Below are positions 1 to 9,268 of a stretch of DNA of 64,000 nucleotides, piece by piece. How positions within the stretch are numbered: position 1 is the first letter of the stretch; each line of letters starts with the position of its first letter. The stretch is from Pseudomonas floridensis. GTDB lineage: Bacteria > Pseudomonadota > Gammaproteobacteria > Pseudomonadales > Pseudomonadaceae. The stretch lies in assembly GCF_002087235.1 (NCBI RefSeq), contig NZ_MUIO01000021.1:124001-188000 (forward strand), written 5' to 3'. The position numbers were made by a program, and so were the translations under genes. The notes under the pieces were generated by a model. The model was given only the letters and a program-made list of their open reading frames with translations. It was not told where the DNA came from and did no database searches.

Positions 1-1
1 G

Positions 2-3000
2 CCTGCGCCAATTGTTTCTTTAACAAGTGGACCGATTGTACAGGCGATGACTGATATTGCTGCTAAAATTGAACTTCCTGCGACTTCGGTTTGCAAGATA
101 ACATCTTCGGAAGTTGAAGCGAGAGAATCAGATGCTTTGCTTTCGCCTATGTGCTTACTTGAGTGGACAGAAGTTCCTAGCGGACTTGCAGTAACTGTTG
201 ACAGAACAGACGGTGTTACTAAATCATTTTTGAAGGGGCGTGCTTTGGAGTCGGGAGCACACAAGATTTCGTACTCGATTTCAATATTCAACAAAGGTAA
301 AGAGAAGGTAGTTCTTCACCAAGGGGAAAAAGAGCTTTTAGTAGAACCAGCAACTGGATCATCTTCGTTCCAACAGTCCTTGAGTAAACGATCCGTTACA
401 CGCGCTCTCGACAATGTTTCGTTGACGATGACACAGCTCTCTGGCCCAACGTGTTCTATCACTGGTGATGAGGCGGCGGCAAAGAACGCAGGCATGAGCG
501 GCGGTGCTTTAAAGTGCTTGATTGAGTTCTCGGTGATACCGAAAGACCTGGACATCAAAGCGCTTGATCCTCTTGAGTTGACCGGCGTTTTCACCCGTTC
601 TGGGCAGCATCCGCTCCGCTGGACGGCTAGTGTCTACGACACCACCGGTAAAAAGATTACCCTCGAAGAGGGGCAATCGGTGATTCAGGTAATAGAACCG
701 CCTGTAACAACTAAACTTACGGTCAGCGTCAACGAAAGCTCATCGGTGGAGGCAACTCCTGTAGAGGACTTCCCGGCGGCGTGGGAGAAGAAAACCTATT
801 CAGTTCTGTCGAACCCATCACAGGGCTCTGTGGTGGCGACCCCTACTGGGTTCACCTACACCCCGAAGGCTGGATACGTTGGCTCCGATGAGTTCAGGTA
901 CCGCGTGCAAGACGTATCTGGGATGAGTGCTGAAGCTATCGCGGTGGTGAATGTCGCGAAGTTCAATTACGCCCCTACCTGGACGGGAGTAACCATTCAG
1001 GCCCGCGAAGGTCAGGTGAGTGACCAAGTTGATCCTGAGGTGCATGACATCAATCTCTGGGACAGCCATACGTTCAAGATCCTCACGAACCCGGCTCACG
1101 GGACTGTCCGTGTGTTCTACGGCCGTATGGAGTACACCCCTAATCCGGGTTTCTATGGGGAGGATTCGTTCACCTTCAGCGCCACGGATCAGGAAGGGCT
1201 CAGTGTTGAAGGGGAGGGAAAGGTCACAGTTACTCAGTTCAATTTTGCACCAACGGCTATCACCCCTTCGACGGTGAAGGTGTATGCAGGAATCGGTGGA
1301 ACGGCCGATCTGAAAGTGATCGATCCGAACAACTGGGGCTCGCACACCTTACAAGTCGTCAAACAGCCAGCTCATGGCCACGTGACAGTTGAGGGAATGA
1401 GCATCACCTATAAAACCGATGGCCAGGCTGAAACCTCAGTTCAAATTCGTGCTATCGACCAAGATGGCCTCTATGTCGATCAAGATATTGTCCTGAAGCT
1501 TGTCCCGGCCTGGGAAATGTTCAAAGACCGCGAAGTTAAGCCTACCTCCGTAGCCCCGAGCATACCCGCCGTGAGGCACCAAATGACTACTCGTTTGGGT
1601 GCCTTTGCGCTCAGGATTCCCGACCAAGAAGTGATTCAGGCGCTCGGCGGCGAGATCATTGCTATCGTCACGCCTGACTCGAAAGTTGGGGTGACGCTGG
1701 AGCATCGTGAGCTTTCTCAAGGTATTGGTATGCGTCTGGTACCTGCCAAATTGAGTGCTGAACTGCTGGAGGCCCGTTTAGGCGGCTTGGATGTTGGGGT
1801 AGATGGGCAAGCCATCGTCTATCTAAGTCGCGCGGACATGACCGGCCCTGTGTATTCCGTGCCGGTGACCGTATGGTCTCCGGAGGGCACACTGACGGCT
1901 GATTCATGGGAGATTTTGCAAGCGTCTGGCCGTACTCAAATCAGCTTCAGCCCGAGCAATGGGGCATGCAGCATCATGACCAGCGAAGTTGTCGCGAAGA
2001 CGAAAAATGCACTTCAGGATCGTGCTTGCTACGTCACCTGGACGAAAACCCCAGAAGAATGGCGTAACGCTAGTACCCTGGCCAACCTGTTGATGGATGC
2101 TGGTGGTAGTTCTTTGGGGAACCAAGCTATCGAGGCTAGCGCCTATGTGTTTGACACTAATGGCGTGAAATACAAGGTTGCTAGCTTCACTCGTGACCTG
2201 AAGATTCTTCCAGTCGCTGATCAGATACGCTTTGCCTTGAAGCCAGCACCAGTAGAGGCCTATCAGAAAGTCCAGGAGCTTTCCTTGTCGCTCCGTCACA
2301 CGGATGGTCCTGTATGTGATGCAACAGCGAACGAAGGCGTAGCGAAAAAGACAGCACAGCAATGGTCGAGCCGCCCATCGTGCCTTATTCGTTGGATGCA
2401 GATGCCAGAAGGCATGGCCCAGCAGCGCAACACCGTCATGCCACTCGCGGAAGGAACAATGAGCCTGCTCGGGGCCAACAACATTTCCTGGAAGGCATCC
2501 ATGTTTACTCCGAGTGGTCAGGAAATCGATATTGGCTACGGAGAGCACAGCGTAAACGTGGTCGAGCCACCCGCTGTCGAAATCGATATGCCGGCAAGCA
2601 ACCTGGTAAAAGAGGGGCTTTATTCTGTCTCACAGCTCGGCGGCTATGTTGGTAGCGCGTCAGTGACCGCAATCGCGGCTTCCCTGGACGTGGCGATTAA
2701 CCGGGCGGATGCACTGATTGAACGTTCTACGATTCCGAGCTACGGCCGTTCCCAGCGGTTTACGCGCTACATCGAAGGAGCCGAGGCCCCACTGTGGAGC
2801 GTAACGCCATACTCCATTGACGTTGGATACACCGCGCTCCCAAATATGAGGTCGACCAAGACCGCATCACTCCTGGCGGTCCCTCACGACAAAATTCTCC
2901 CTGTCATTCTCAATGACGAGAGAACCGTCCTGGATACGGTTAGCCTTCCAATCCGCGTGGCCATCAAAGACACCCGCTACATGGAGGATGCGTATCGGCT

Positions 3001-4903
3001 GAGCAGCATGGGCGACTGGGATATTCGCCTGCTTTCGACAACTGCCGGGGTCAACTACGAGCCGATGACAAACTGGGAACCAATCGACGAGAACGGGGAA
3101 GTTGAGTTCGAGGTCGATCTGCAATCGCTAACGAACAAAGCGGTTCGCATCATTGCTGAGGCGCGTGTTCGCTCTCCGGTGCCGGAATACGAGCTGATTC
3201 GGGAGTCGGGCTCGCCGATGGTGCTCTCCGTTCTCAACGGCGACTCCCTTGATGGTTCAATTCAGGCACTGCGCGTTATCGGCCCAGCTCCTCTTCGCAG
3301 CAGCTTCTACGCCGTCACCAATGATCGTTACCAGGCAGGAGACATTGGTGAGGTTCGCTGGGAAATGAGCAAAGACGGCGGTGTATCGTGGGAAGGCGTT
3401 GAGGCCAATGCGAAGCTGCCGCAACGGCTCAGCATGATCTTTCAGCGGGGTACATATCTGCTGAGGGCAGAGTTGACGAACCGCCATAGCGGCGCGAAAT
3501 CCATGACGCCTACAGTCGAAGTTATTGCCTATGTCGTGCCTGTTGCCCGCCTCAAAGGCCCAGCAAACGTGTTTATTGGTGATAGCGGCACGTTCAAACT
3601 CACTGACCTCAAGGGTAATACGCTCGATACGACCGGAATGGTTGTGGAATGGTCGGAGGATCGCGGTAAAACTTGGGTCGCTGGGGACGGCTCCTACCGA
3701 CTGGGCCGTAATTCTGCTGATCGTGTGTACCTGACGGCCAGGCTGAAGTACTCCGACTCCCCAGAGGACAAGCGCGTCTACAAAACCCTCCGCGCAGGTG
3801 TTGCGTTCCGGCCTGTCCGACCTCCTCGGGTACAGATAATCGGGCCGCGCCGTCCTGAGGTAGGAAAGGAAGCTACCTGGGTCGCCAACTTGATGATGCC
3901 GTACCCGAAAATGGATATGACAATGGATGGTGAGTTCATCTTGCCTGACGGCACGGTCGTCGACTCCACTGAAGTGAAGTACACCCCCACTCGGGAGGAC
4001 ATGGATAAAGAAGAGAGCTACATCAGCGTTCGGTCTTGGATCAATGGGTATGAGGATCGAGGCGGTTTGGGACTAACTCAGCACCGTCTCATTTTCTGGT
4101 CTTATGACTGGCCTGAGTGGAAGATCAACACGAAATACTCAGCGAAGTATGCGCCGGCAGACTTGACCATGACAGCTCGCTCTCTTGGCTTGTTCCGGGA
4201 ATTCGAGGGCTTGACCATCGAGTGGGATATCCCACCCTACGCTGGCCTACAAATGATCAAGGACACCAACCAGACCAGTCGTATCGTGCGGCTGACTGAG
4301 CCGGGGATCTACACATTCGGCGCTCATATCTCCGACTCGCGGGGCAACTACAGCTATGCCGAAACAGAGATGGAGTTTTTGGAGCCTATTCCGTGGGATG
4401 TGAAATTGTCCTGGAGTGGGGATAACGACGCGAATCGTGCCCCGCTGGGCGTTCTGATCCGACCGTCAATCACCGGTGGGCACCCTAAGGATCAGATACT
4501 CAGCAAAACGTTCAGTCTCAACGGGGAGACGCTATCTAGCTCGGGGGACTATGGGCGAGCGACCCTTGAAAAAGAGGGTGTGTATACGGTGAAACTGGAT
4601 GTCGCCAGCGCAATGGGCCACACCGCAGCAGGCGAGGTTGACATTCCGGTCGCAAGGAATAAGCCCCCGGTTTGCAAACTGGAGGTTGTGGTCGGTCGAA
4701 CCTCCTGGCTGGCAAAAGCCGTTTGTACTGATGAAGATGGCCGGATGGCCAAAAACCTTTGGTTCATCAATGGTGAGCAGCAGGCTCTCAGCGCTAACAG
4801 CATCTCCGTACCAATGTGGCGTTATCCAAATGGCGAACCGGTAATTACCCTGGTAGGCATCGATAACTCTGGCGCGGAATCTCCTCCAGTCTCCAACAAG
4901 TAA
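2..4903 (+). CDS. Giant Ig/cadherin-like repeat protein, 5' end outside window
   Basis: The reading frame is already open at base 2 and no stop precedes the first ATG (47), so the true start lies upstream. At least 1,630 residues are visible. Four related modules begin with C-x-[IA], then after about 20-25 residues C-[LY]-x-[WF], and end in a V-x-EPP-like stretch; they lie near residues 15-110, 135-225, 640-735 and 755-870 counted from the ATG at 47. Residues about 225-490 hold three tandem Ig/cadherin-like repeats with the phrases NPAHG, YTPNPGFYG and DSFTF. The remaining C-terminal half is beta-rich and also Ig-like. A secreted or surface protein is expected, but its signal peptide would be outside the window. 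It ends just before the pilin gene, so a role in mating contact is inferred, not shown. Confidence 0.8.
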   Translation, partial: PAPIVSLTSGPIVQAMTDIAAKIELPATSVCKITSSEVEARESDALLSPMCLLEWTEVPSGLAVTVDRTDGVTKSFLKGRALESGAHKISYSISIFNKGKEKVVLHQGEKELLVEPATGSSSFQQSLSKRSVTRALDNVSLTMTQLSGPTCSITGDEAAAKNAGMSGGALKCLIEFSVIPKDLDIKALDPLELTGVFTRSGQHPLRWTASVYDTTGKKITLEEGQSVIQVIEPPVTTKLTVSVNESSSVEATPVEDFPAAWEKKTYSVLSNPSQGSVVATPTGFTYTPKAGYVGSDEFRYRVQDVSGMSAEAIAVVNVAKFNYAPTWTGVTIQAREGQVSDQVDPEVHDINLWDSHTFKILTNPAHGTVRVFYGRMEYTPNPGFYGEDSFTFSATDQEGLSVEGEGKVTVTQFNFAPTAITPSTVKVYAGIGGTADLKVIDPNNWGSHTLQVVKQPAHGHVTVEGMSITYKTDGQAETSVQIRAIDQDGLYVDQDIVLKLVPAWEMFKDREVKPTSVAPSIPAVRHQMTTRLGAFALRIPDQEVIQALGGEIIAIVTPDSKVGVTLEHRELSQGIGMRLVPAKLSAELLEARLGGLDVGVDGQAIVYLSRADMTGPVYSVPVTVWSPEGTLTADSWEILQASGRTQISFSPSNGACSIMTSEVVAKTKNALQDRACYVTWTKTPEEWRNASTLANLLMDAGGSSLGNQAIEASAYVFDTNGVKYKVASFTRDLKILPVADQIRFALKPAPVEAYQKVQELSLSLRHTDGPVCDATANEGVAKKTAQQWSSRPSCLIRWMQMPEGMAQQRNTVMPLAEGTMSLLGANNISWKASMFTPSGQEIDIGYGEHSVNVVEPPAVEIDMPASNLVKEGLYSVSQLGGYVGSASVTAIAASLDVAINRADALIERSTIPSYGRSQRFTRYIEGAEAPLWSVTPYSIDVGYTALPNMRSTKTASLLAVPHDKILPVILNDERTVLDTVSLPIRVAIKDTRYMEDAYRLSSMGDWDIRLLSTTAGVNYEPMTNWEPIDENGEVEFEVDLQSLTNKAVRIIAEARVRSPVPEYELIRESGSPMVLSVLNGDSLDGSIQALRVIGPAPLRSSFYAVTNDRYQAGDIGEVRWEMSKDGGVSWEGVEANAKLPQRLSMIFQRGTYLLRAELTNRHSGAKSMTPTVEVIAYVVPVARLKGPANVFIGDSGTFKLTDLKGNTLDTTGMVVEWSEDRGKTWVAGDGSYRLGRNSADRVYLTARLKYSDSPEDKRVYKTLRAGVAFRPVRPPRVQIIGPRRPEVGKEATWVANLMMPYPKMDMTMDGEFILPDGTVVDSTEVKYTPTREDMDKEESYISVRSWINGYEDRGGLGLTQHRLIFWSYDWPEWKINTKYSAKYAPADLTMTARSLGLFREFEGLTIEWDIPPYAGLQMIKDTNQTSRIVRLTEPGIYTFGAHISDSRGNYSYAETEMEFLEPIPWDVKLSWSGDNDANRAPLGVLIRPSITGGHPKDQILSKTFSLNGETLSSSGDYGRATLEKEGVYTVKLDVASAMGHTAAGEVDIPVARNKPPVCKLEVVVGRTSWLAKAVCTDEDGRMAKNLWFINGEQQALSANSISVPMWRYPNGEPVITLVGIDNSGAESPPVSNK

Positions 4904-4908
4904 AGGGA

Positions 4909-4935
4909 AGGGCCGCATAAAGCGGCCCTTTTTAA
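4909..4935 (+). terminator. Rho-independent terminator after the giant repeat protein
   Basis: An 8-bp perfect stem (AGGGCCGC with GCGGCCCT) around a short A/T loop is followed by a T-rich run. It sits 5 nt after the stop codon and separates the large protein from the pilin promoter region. Confidence 0.85.
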
Positions 4936-4960
4936 TTTCCGTCGACAAATGCGCTTGAAA
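4936..4960 (+). promoter_or_regulatory. 25-bp palindromic transfer box, copy 1 (traA)
   Basis: Left arm TTTCCGTCG, A-rich centre, right arm GCGCTTGAAA. It fits the family of eight boxes described in the findings (invariant bases at positions 2-4, 6, 8, 19 and 22-25), with mismatches near the centre. It lies 82 nt before the pilin start, farther than the 56-65 nt seen for the other seven. Confidence 0.6.
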
Positions 4961-5042
4961 GCGAAACACAGGTTTGCGGAAAGCACGAAAAATGTCTCCG
5001 GAGCGCAGCCCCTGCGCATGTCAACCTCTAGGAGCAAGACCA

Positions 5043-5387
5043 ATGCACGTCAACAAAGCAACCCTCCAAACGATGGCCATCGCAGCGGCAATGATGGTTG
5101 CCGGTACCGCGCTCGCGGGTACCGGCGGCGATACGTTCGATAGCGTGTGGATTACCTTGACTGAGTGGATGCAAGGTACCCTCGGCCGTATTCTCATCGG
5201 CCTGATGATCCTCACTGGCATCGGCGCAGGCGTTCTTCGCCAATCGCTCATGCCGTTCGTTACTGGCGTGGGCGGCGGTGTTGGCCTCTATGCTGCGCCG
5301 GATGTTATCGAGTCGGTAATGTCGGCAACTATCCCAGCAGCAGCTGTAGTCACCAACGCTCTCCAAGCCATGCCTGTAGGCTTCTGA
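5043..5387 (+). CDS. traA: TraA-type conjugative pilin
   Basis: This 114-residue protein begins with a signal peptide ending in an A-x-A type site (TALAG, about residue 27). Two hydrophobic segments follow (about 45-65 and 70-95), the usual layout of F/H-type TraA and VirB2-like pilins. An in-frame ATG exists at 4974, but the start at 5043 is preferred because AGGAG lies just upstream and it begins a proper signal peptide. The gene stands alone between two terminators, as expected for a strongly expressed major pilin. The pilin would be processed, stored in the inner membrane and polymerised by the Tra proteins encoded downstream. Confidence 0.75.
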   Translation: MHVNKATLQTMAIAAAMMVAGTALAGTGGDTFDSVWITLTEWMQGTLGRILIGLMILTGIGAGVLRQSLMPFVTGVGGGVGLYAAPDVIESVMSATIPAAAVVTNALQAMPVGF

Positions 5388-5408
5388 TCTCAGTCAGAAC
5401 GACTCTCT

Positions 5409-5462
5409 GAAAGGCCTCTTTTTCCGACGCTAAAACGTCCTGAAAAAGAGGCCTTTTCTTTT
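5409..5462 (+). terminator. Long stem-loop terminator holding transfer box 2 in its loop
   Basis: A near-perfect stem of about 15 bp (AAGGCCTCTTTTTC with GAAAAAGAGGCCTT) is followed by a T-rich tract. The loop and inner stem contain the 25-bp box at 5421-5445, so the end of the traA transcript and the control region of the next operon overlap physically. Confidence 0.8.
5421..5445 (+). promoter_or_regulatory. 25-bp palindromic transfer box, copy 2 (dsbC-traC operon)
   Basis: Left arm TTTCCGACG, centre CTAAAA, right arm CGTCCTGAAA. It ends 60 nt before the dsbC start and is one of the closest matches to the consensus. Confidence 0.75.
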
Positions 5463-5505
5463 CCGGGCCAAATACTCTGGGTGAATCGACTCAGGAGGTA
5501 AGCCC

Positions 5506-6219
5506 ATGTTCAAACCCACCCAAACCATTCTTGCTATGACGCTGCTTGCAGTGGCTGGTACCGCAGTAGCTGCGAGCCCCGCGGACAAGAACGCAGACAA
5601 GGTAGTGATGCTTCCTGCGTCTGCAATGCTGGCGATCGAGAAGAACGGCAAGTTCGCCATCATCAGCGATACCGGGCGATTCATCATCCAGGGAACGGTC
5701 TATGACGTGTGGGCGAAGAAAGAGTTGAAAACCATCGAGGACGCTCGGATCGCCGCCAACTACATCCCAGTGGACAAGACCAACCTCGGTTTCAAGGATC
5801 TGGCCCCTCTCACTGTCGGCAACGGTGAGAAAGCGATCACCATGTTCTCCGACCCTGCTTGCGGGTTCTGCAAAGAGATCATTCAACAAGCCCGCACGTC
5901 TCTTCCAGAGGGGTATCGACTCGACGTGCTGATGTTGCCGCTGCTCAGCCAAGAGAGCGCTGTGCGTACCAAAGAACTCCTCTGCGCGAAAGACAAGGTT
6001 GCTGCTTGGAAAGCCGGAGCGGCCGGCGACATGAAAGCTCCTCTCGAACAGCTTCCGACAGCGCAGTGTGATCTGGACGTGATCTCGAAGCGCCGGATGA
6101 CAGCTCAGTTTCTTGGCGCTCGAAATGTTCCTTTCCTAATTCGTGATGATGGTTTGACCCGAGAAGGCAAGCCTGAAGAAGGCTTGCGCGCCTGGATTGA
6201 ATCGAATCGCACCCTCTAA
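5506..6219 (+). CDS. dsbC: DsbC-family periplasmic thiol-disulfide isomerase
   Basis: This 237-residue protein has an N-terminal signal peptide (cleavage after TAVAA, about residue 24), a DsbC-like dimerisation region and a C-terminal thioredoxin fold with the active site C119-G-F-C122. DsbC enzymes rearrange wrong disulfides in exported proteins. F/H-type transfer systems encode their own because TraU, TraH and similar proteins are rich in cysteine. It is the first gene of the dsbC-traC-trhF-trbC/W-traU run, with a strong ribosome site (CAGGAGGT). Transfer box 2 lies 60 nt upstream. Confidence 0.85.
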   Translation: MFKPTQTILAMTLLAVAGTAVAASPADKNADKVVMLPASAMLAIEKNGKFAIISDTGRFIIQGTVYDVWAKKELKTIEDARIAANYIPVDKTNLGFKDLAPLTVGNGEKAITMFSDPACGFCKEIIQQARTSLPEGYRLDVLMLPLLSQESAVRTKELLCAKDKVAAWKAGAAGDMKAPLEQLPTAQCDLDVISKRRMTAQFLGARNVPFLIRDDGLTREGKPEEGLRAWIESNRTL

Positions 6220-6230
6220 GGAATTCAGAA

Positions 6231-8696
6231 ATGCTCAAAGCGCTTATCCGCTCAACACCTCGGCTCTCGAAACTGATCAACGGTCTTGCCTACGAGCCGA
6301 ATCTTTACTTGTTCCAGCTGGAAGGGAACCGCCTAGGATTCGCCTTCCTGTGTTCCCCTCTCTCAGGCTCAAACGGGGATGAAGGCGACCGCCTGAAGGC
6401 AGGTCTGACGGTCGACTGGCCCGAGAAGACAACGATCCAGTTCAGCCTCATTTGCACTGAAAATATCAATGAGATGAAGACGGGATTCCTTCGTCTGCGC
6501 CGGGCCTTCCGTGAGTCCGGCCGTACTGACCTTCCCGTAGAAACACAGGCGTTGCTGGAGAAAGTGACGAATGCGCGAGCCGATTATTTCAGCGACCGCA
6601 CCATGCGCCCAGTTGATTCAATCTCAGGTGTACGAATTCGTGAGCAGAGTCTCGTCGTATCCGTAACTGTTCCGATTGCCAATGCTTTGCCTACCCAGAC
6701 AGAAGCGAACGCGGCGAAGGAGCTTTTCGACGGACTGCGAACCTCGCTGGACAGCTGCAATCTTGCAGCCGTACCCCTCACCAACGATTCCTACCGAGAA
6801 ATTTTCTCCTCCATCCTGAACCAGGGGCCGTCAGCGTCGTGGCGCGAAGATCCCGACATGAAGGCGGACACAGATAAGCCGTTGAACGAGCAGATCCTCG
6901 ACTACAACCGCAGCCTCGACGTGAAGAAAGACCACCTTCAGATCGGAGAGGACTGCTTTGTAAAAACGCTCTCGGCCAAGCGCTTTCCTGATGTCATGTG
7001 GCAGGGCGATGCCTCGCAGTATCTCGCTGACATTCTGTCGCAGCGCGGCGGCATCAGGGGCAACTGCATTATCAACATGACCCTGTATTTCCCTCCCCAG
7101 CTGGAGACAAAGGACAAGCTGTCGAAACGCCGCCAATGGTCCATCAACCAGAGCTTCGGCCCGATGGTGCATTTCGTTCCCGTTTTAAGAAAGACGAAGG
7201 AAGCCTATGACACGCTGTTTGAAGACCTAGACAAAGGGCTCCCCAACGTACAGGCGACGATGACCCTCGTGGTGTTCGGCCGGAACCGGGAAGACCTTAT
7301 TCAGGCGGCATCAAATGCTAAAAGCCACTTCGCTACGCAGGGCTTCAGTCTCATGGAGGACAAGTTCTGTGTGCTACCCGTGTTCGTGAACTCCCTGCCG
7401 ATGTGCGCCGACCCGGATGCGATGAAGGAGCTGTTCCGATTCAAAACATTGAGCCTCACCCAGGCATTGCCATTGCTCCCTATCTATGGCGACTGGAAGG
7501 GCACTGGAACTCATGTGGCCCCGTTCATTTCCCGAAACGGTCAGCCGGTCAGCTTCCACCTCTTTGACTCCGATACCAATTACAACGCAATGATTGCCGC
7601 CCAGTCGGGCTCTGGTAAGTCGTTTGCGACTAACTATCTCATCACGTCGTATTTGAGTATCGGAGCGAAGGTTTGGGTCATCGATGTGGGCCTTTCCTAC
7701 CTCAAGCTGTCTGAAGCGTACAAGGGCGACTTTGCACGCTTTGACCAAGAGTCGAACCTCTGCCTCAACCCCTTCGAGCTGATTGAAGACTACAGCGAGG
7801 AGGAGGATGTCCTGGTTGGGCTACTCTCTGCTATGGCTGCTCCGACCGTACCTCTGATCGACTTCCAAACCGCCGGTCTAAAAAGGCACCTCACACAATG
7901 CTGGGAAACGCTGGGCAAGAAGATGATTGTCGACAGCATCGCTGACTCTCTGCTTGCCGACCCAGACCCGCGTATTCAAGATATTGGCCACCAGCTCTTT
8001 GCATTCACCTCGAAGGGTCAGTACGGCCGCTTCTTTAACGGAAAGAACAATCTCAACTTCAAGAACCCCTTCACCGTACTCGAGCTTGAGGAACTGAAGG
8101 GGCGTCAACACCTTCAGCAAGTCGTACTCCTTCAGCTCATCTACCAGATCCAGCAGGACATGTACCTTGGTGAGCGGGACCGCCCAAAAATCGTGATCAT
8201 TGACGAAGCCTGGTCGCTTCTCTCCCAGGGCAACGTTGGGGAGTTCATTGAGCACGGTTACCGGCGATTCCGGAAATATGGCGGTAGTGCCATCGTCATT
8301 ACTCAGGGGGTCAACGATCTCTATCAGAATAAAGTCGGACAAGCCATCGCTGAAAACTCCGCGTTCACCCTACTGCTAGGGCAGAAGGCCGAAGCTATTG
8401 ATGCTATCCAGGAAAACAAGCGGCTGCCGCTGGGTGAGGGCGGGTACCGAATCCTGAAGACTGTTAAGTCATACAAGGGGCACTACTCCGAGATATTCAT
8501 GCTCACCCCCCGCGGTGCTGGGATCGTGCGGCTCACGGTGGACCCATATTCGATCCTCCTCTACTCGACCGCACCCGAAGATGTGCAAGCGATCCGAAAT
8601 TACACGCTCACCGGTGTTCCGCAGGATGAGGCAATTCTGCGCGTGCTCCGTGATCGAGGTGTCGAGTACAACTCTGATCCGGCGGAAGTCGCGTAA
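6231..8696 (+). CDS. traC: TraC, VirB4-type ATPase of the F-type T4SS
   Basis: At 821 residues it has the usual TraC length. The N-terminal half is the TraC_F_IV region. The C-terminal ATPase has Walker A at about 457-464 (AQSGSGKS) and Walker B at about 652-660 (IVIIDEAWSLL), followed by ITQG, a sensor-like motif. TraC powers pilus assembly and mating-channel formation at the inner membrane face. Its stop codon overlaps the next start by one base, which implies translational coupling with trhF. Confidence 0.93.
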   Translation: MLKALIRSTPRLSKLINGLAYEPNLYLFQLEGNRLGFAFLCSPLSGSNGDEGDRLKAGLTVDWPEKTTIQFSLICTENINEMKTGFLRLRRAFRESGRTDLPVETQALLEKVTNARADYFSDRTMRPVDSISGVRIREQSLVVSVTVPIANALPTQTEANAAKELFDGLRTSLDSCNLAAVPLTNDSYREIFSSILNQGPSASWREDPDMKADTDKPLNEQILDYNRSLDVKKDHLQIGEDCFVKTLSAKRFPDVMWQGDASQYLADILSQRGGIRGNCIINMTLYFPPQLETKDKLSKRRQWSINQSFGPMVHFVPVLRKTKEAYDTLFEDLDKGLPNVQATMTLVVFGRNREDLIQAASNAKSHFATQGFSLMEDKFCVLPVFVNSLPMCADPDAMKELFRFKTLSLTQALPLLPIYGDWKGTGTHVAPFISRNGQPVSFHLFDSDTNYNAMIAAQSGSGKSFATNYLITSYLSIGAKVWVIDVGLSYLKLSEAYKGDFARFDQESNLCLNPFELIEDYSEEEDVLVGLLSAMAAPTVPLIDFQTAGLKRHLTQCWETLGKKMIVDSIADSLLADPDPRIQDIGHQLFAFTSKGQYGRFFNGKNNLNFKNPFTVLELEELKGRQHLQQVVLLQLIYQIQQDMYLGERDRPKIVIIDEAWSLLSQGNVGEFIEHGYRRFRKYGGSAIVITQGVNDLYQNKVGQAIAENSAFTLLLGQKAEAIDAIQENKRLPLGEGGYRILKTVKSYKGHYSEIFMLTPRGAGIVRLTVDPYSILLYSTAPEDVQAIRNYTLTGVPQDEAILRVLRDRGVEYNSDPAEVA

Positions 8697-9268
8697 TGGT
8701 GTTGTCTAACCCCTTCAGCATTGAGGCCAAGGTGCGAAGGGCAATCGCAAAGGTTGATCGAGATCGAGCGCCAAAGCGACTCTCGGCAGTCTTCATCGGC
8801 AAAGGCCTACTCTTTTCAGCAGTGGTTGCCGGCAGCGTTGTGCTGCTGGCAACCCGTTACTCGATTGCTATCGCTAGTCAGGACTCCCTGTGCCTGCCCC
8901 CTTACAGGTTATGGATCATCGATAAAAAGGACGATGACCTGGTGCGCGGTGAAATCTACGCCTTTCACTCCAAAGGTCTGAGTCCGATTTTTGCTGATGG
9001 CACGATCATCGTGAAGGTACTTGAGGGAATGCCTGGCGATCGCGCCAAGGTCACGCTTGATGAAACAACCATCAATGGTGTTCCCGTAGGCAAGGGGCTT
9101 CAGGTCGCCAGCCAGCACGGGATTGATCCTCAGAAATATGTCCGCGAAGGGAAAATAGGCGAGGGCCGTTACTGGTTCTTCGGCCGCACGCCAGACTCTT
9201 TCGACTCGCGCTACTGGGGCTCAGCTTCGACAGACCAAATCATCGGAAAGGCGTATCCAATATGGTGA
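8696..9268 (+). CDS. trhF: TrhF/TraF-like S26 signal peptidase
   Basis: This 190-residue protein has one N-terminal membrane segment (about 33-55), then an S26 peptidase fold. The likely catalytic pair is Ser64 (in DSLCLP) and Lys107 (in TIIVKVLEG, followed by the conserved GMPGD). The C-terminal FFGRTPDSFDSRYWG is the family's terminal box. TrhF-type peptidases of H-type and SXT systems are thought to process transfer substrates such as pilin. It overlaps both traC (1 nt) and the TrbC-TraW gene (7 nt). Confidence 0.82.
   Translation: MVLSNPFSIEAKVRRAIAKVDRDRAPKRLSAVFIGKGLLFSAVVAGSVVLLATRYSIAIASQDSLCLPPYRLWIIDKKDDDLVRGEIYAFHSKGLSPIFADGTIIVKVLEGMPGDRAKVTLDETTINGVPVGKGLQVASQHGIDPQKYVREGKIGEGRYWFFGRTPDSFDSRYWGSASTDQIIGKAYPIW

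Noticed and set aside
47-49. ATG at 47 as start of the giant protein
   Set aside because: The frame is open upstream to base 2 and the upstream residues fit the repeated module.
818-1345. Minus-strand frame inside the giant protein gene
   Set aside because: It mirrors the coding strand of a clear gene and has no start signals or homology.
4974-5042. Longer start for the pilin
   Set aside because: It would add 23 basic residues before a normal signal peptide and has no better ribosome site than 5043.
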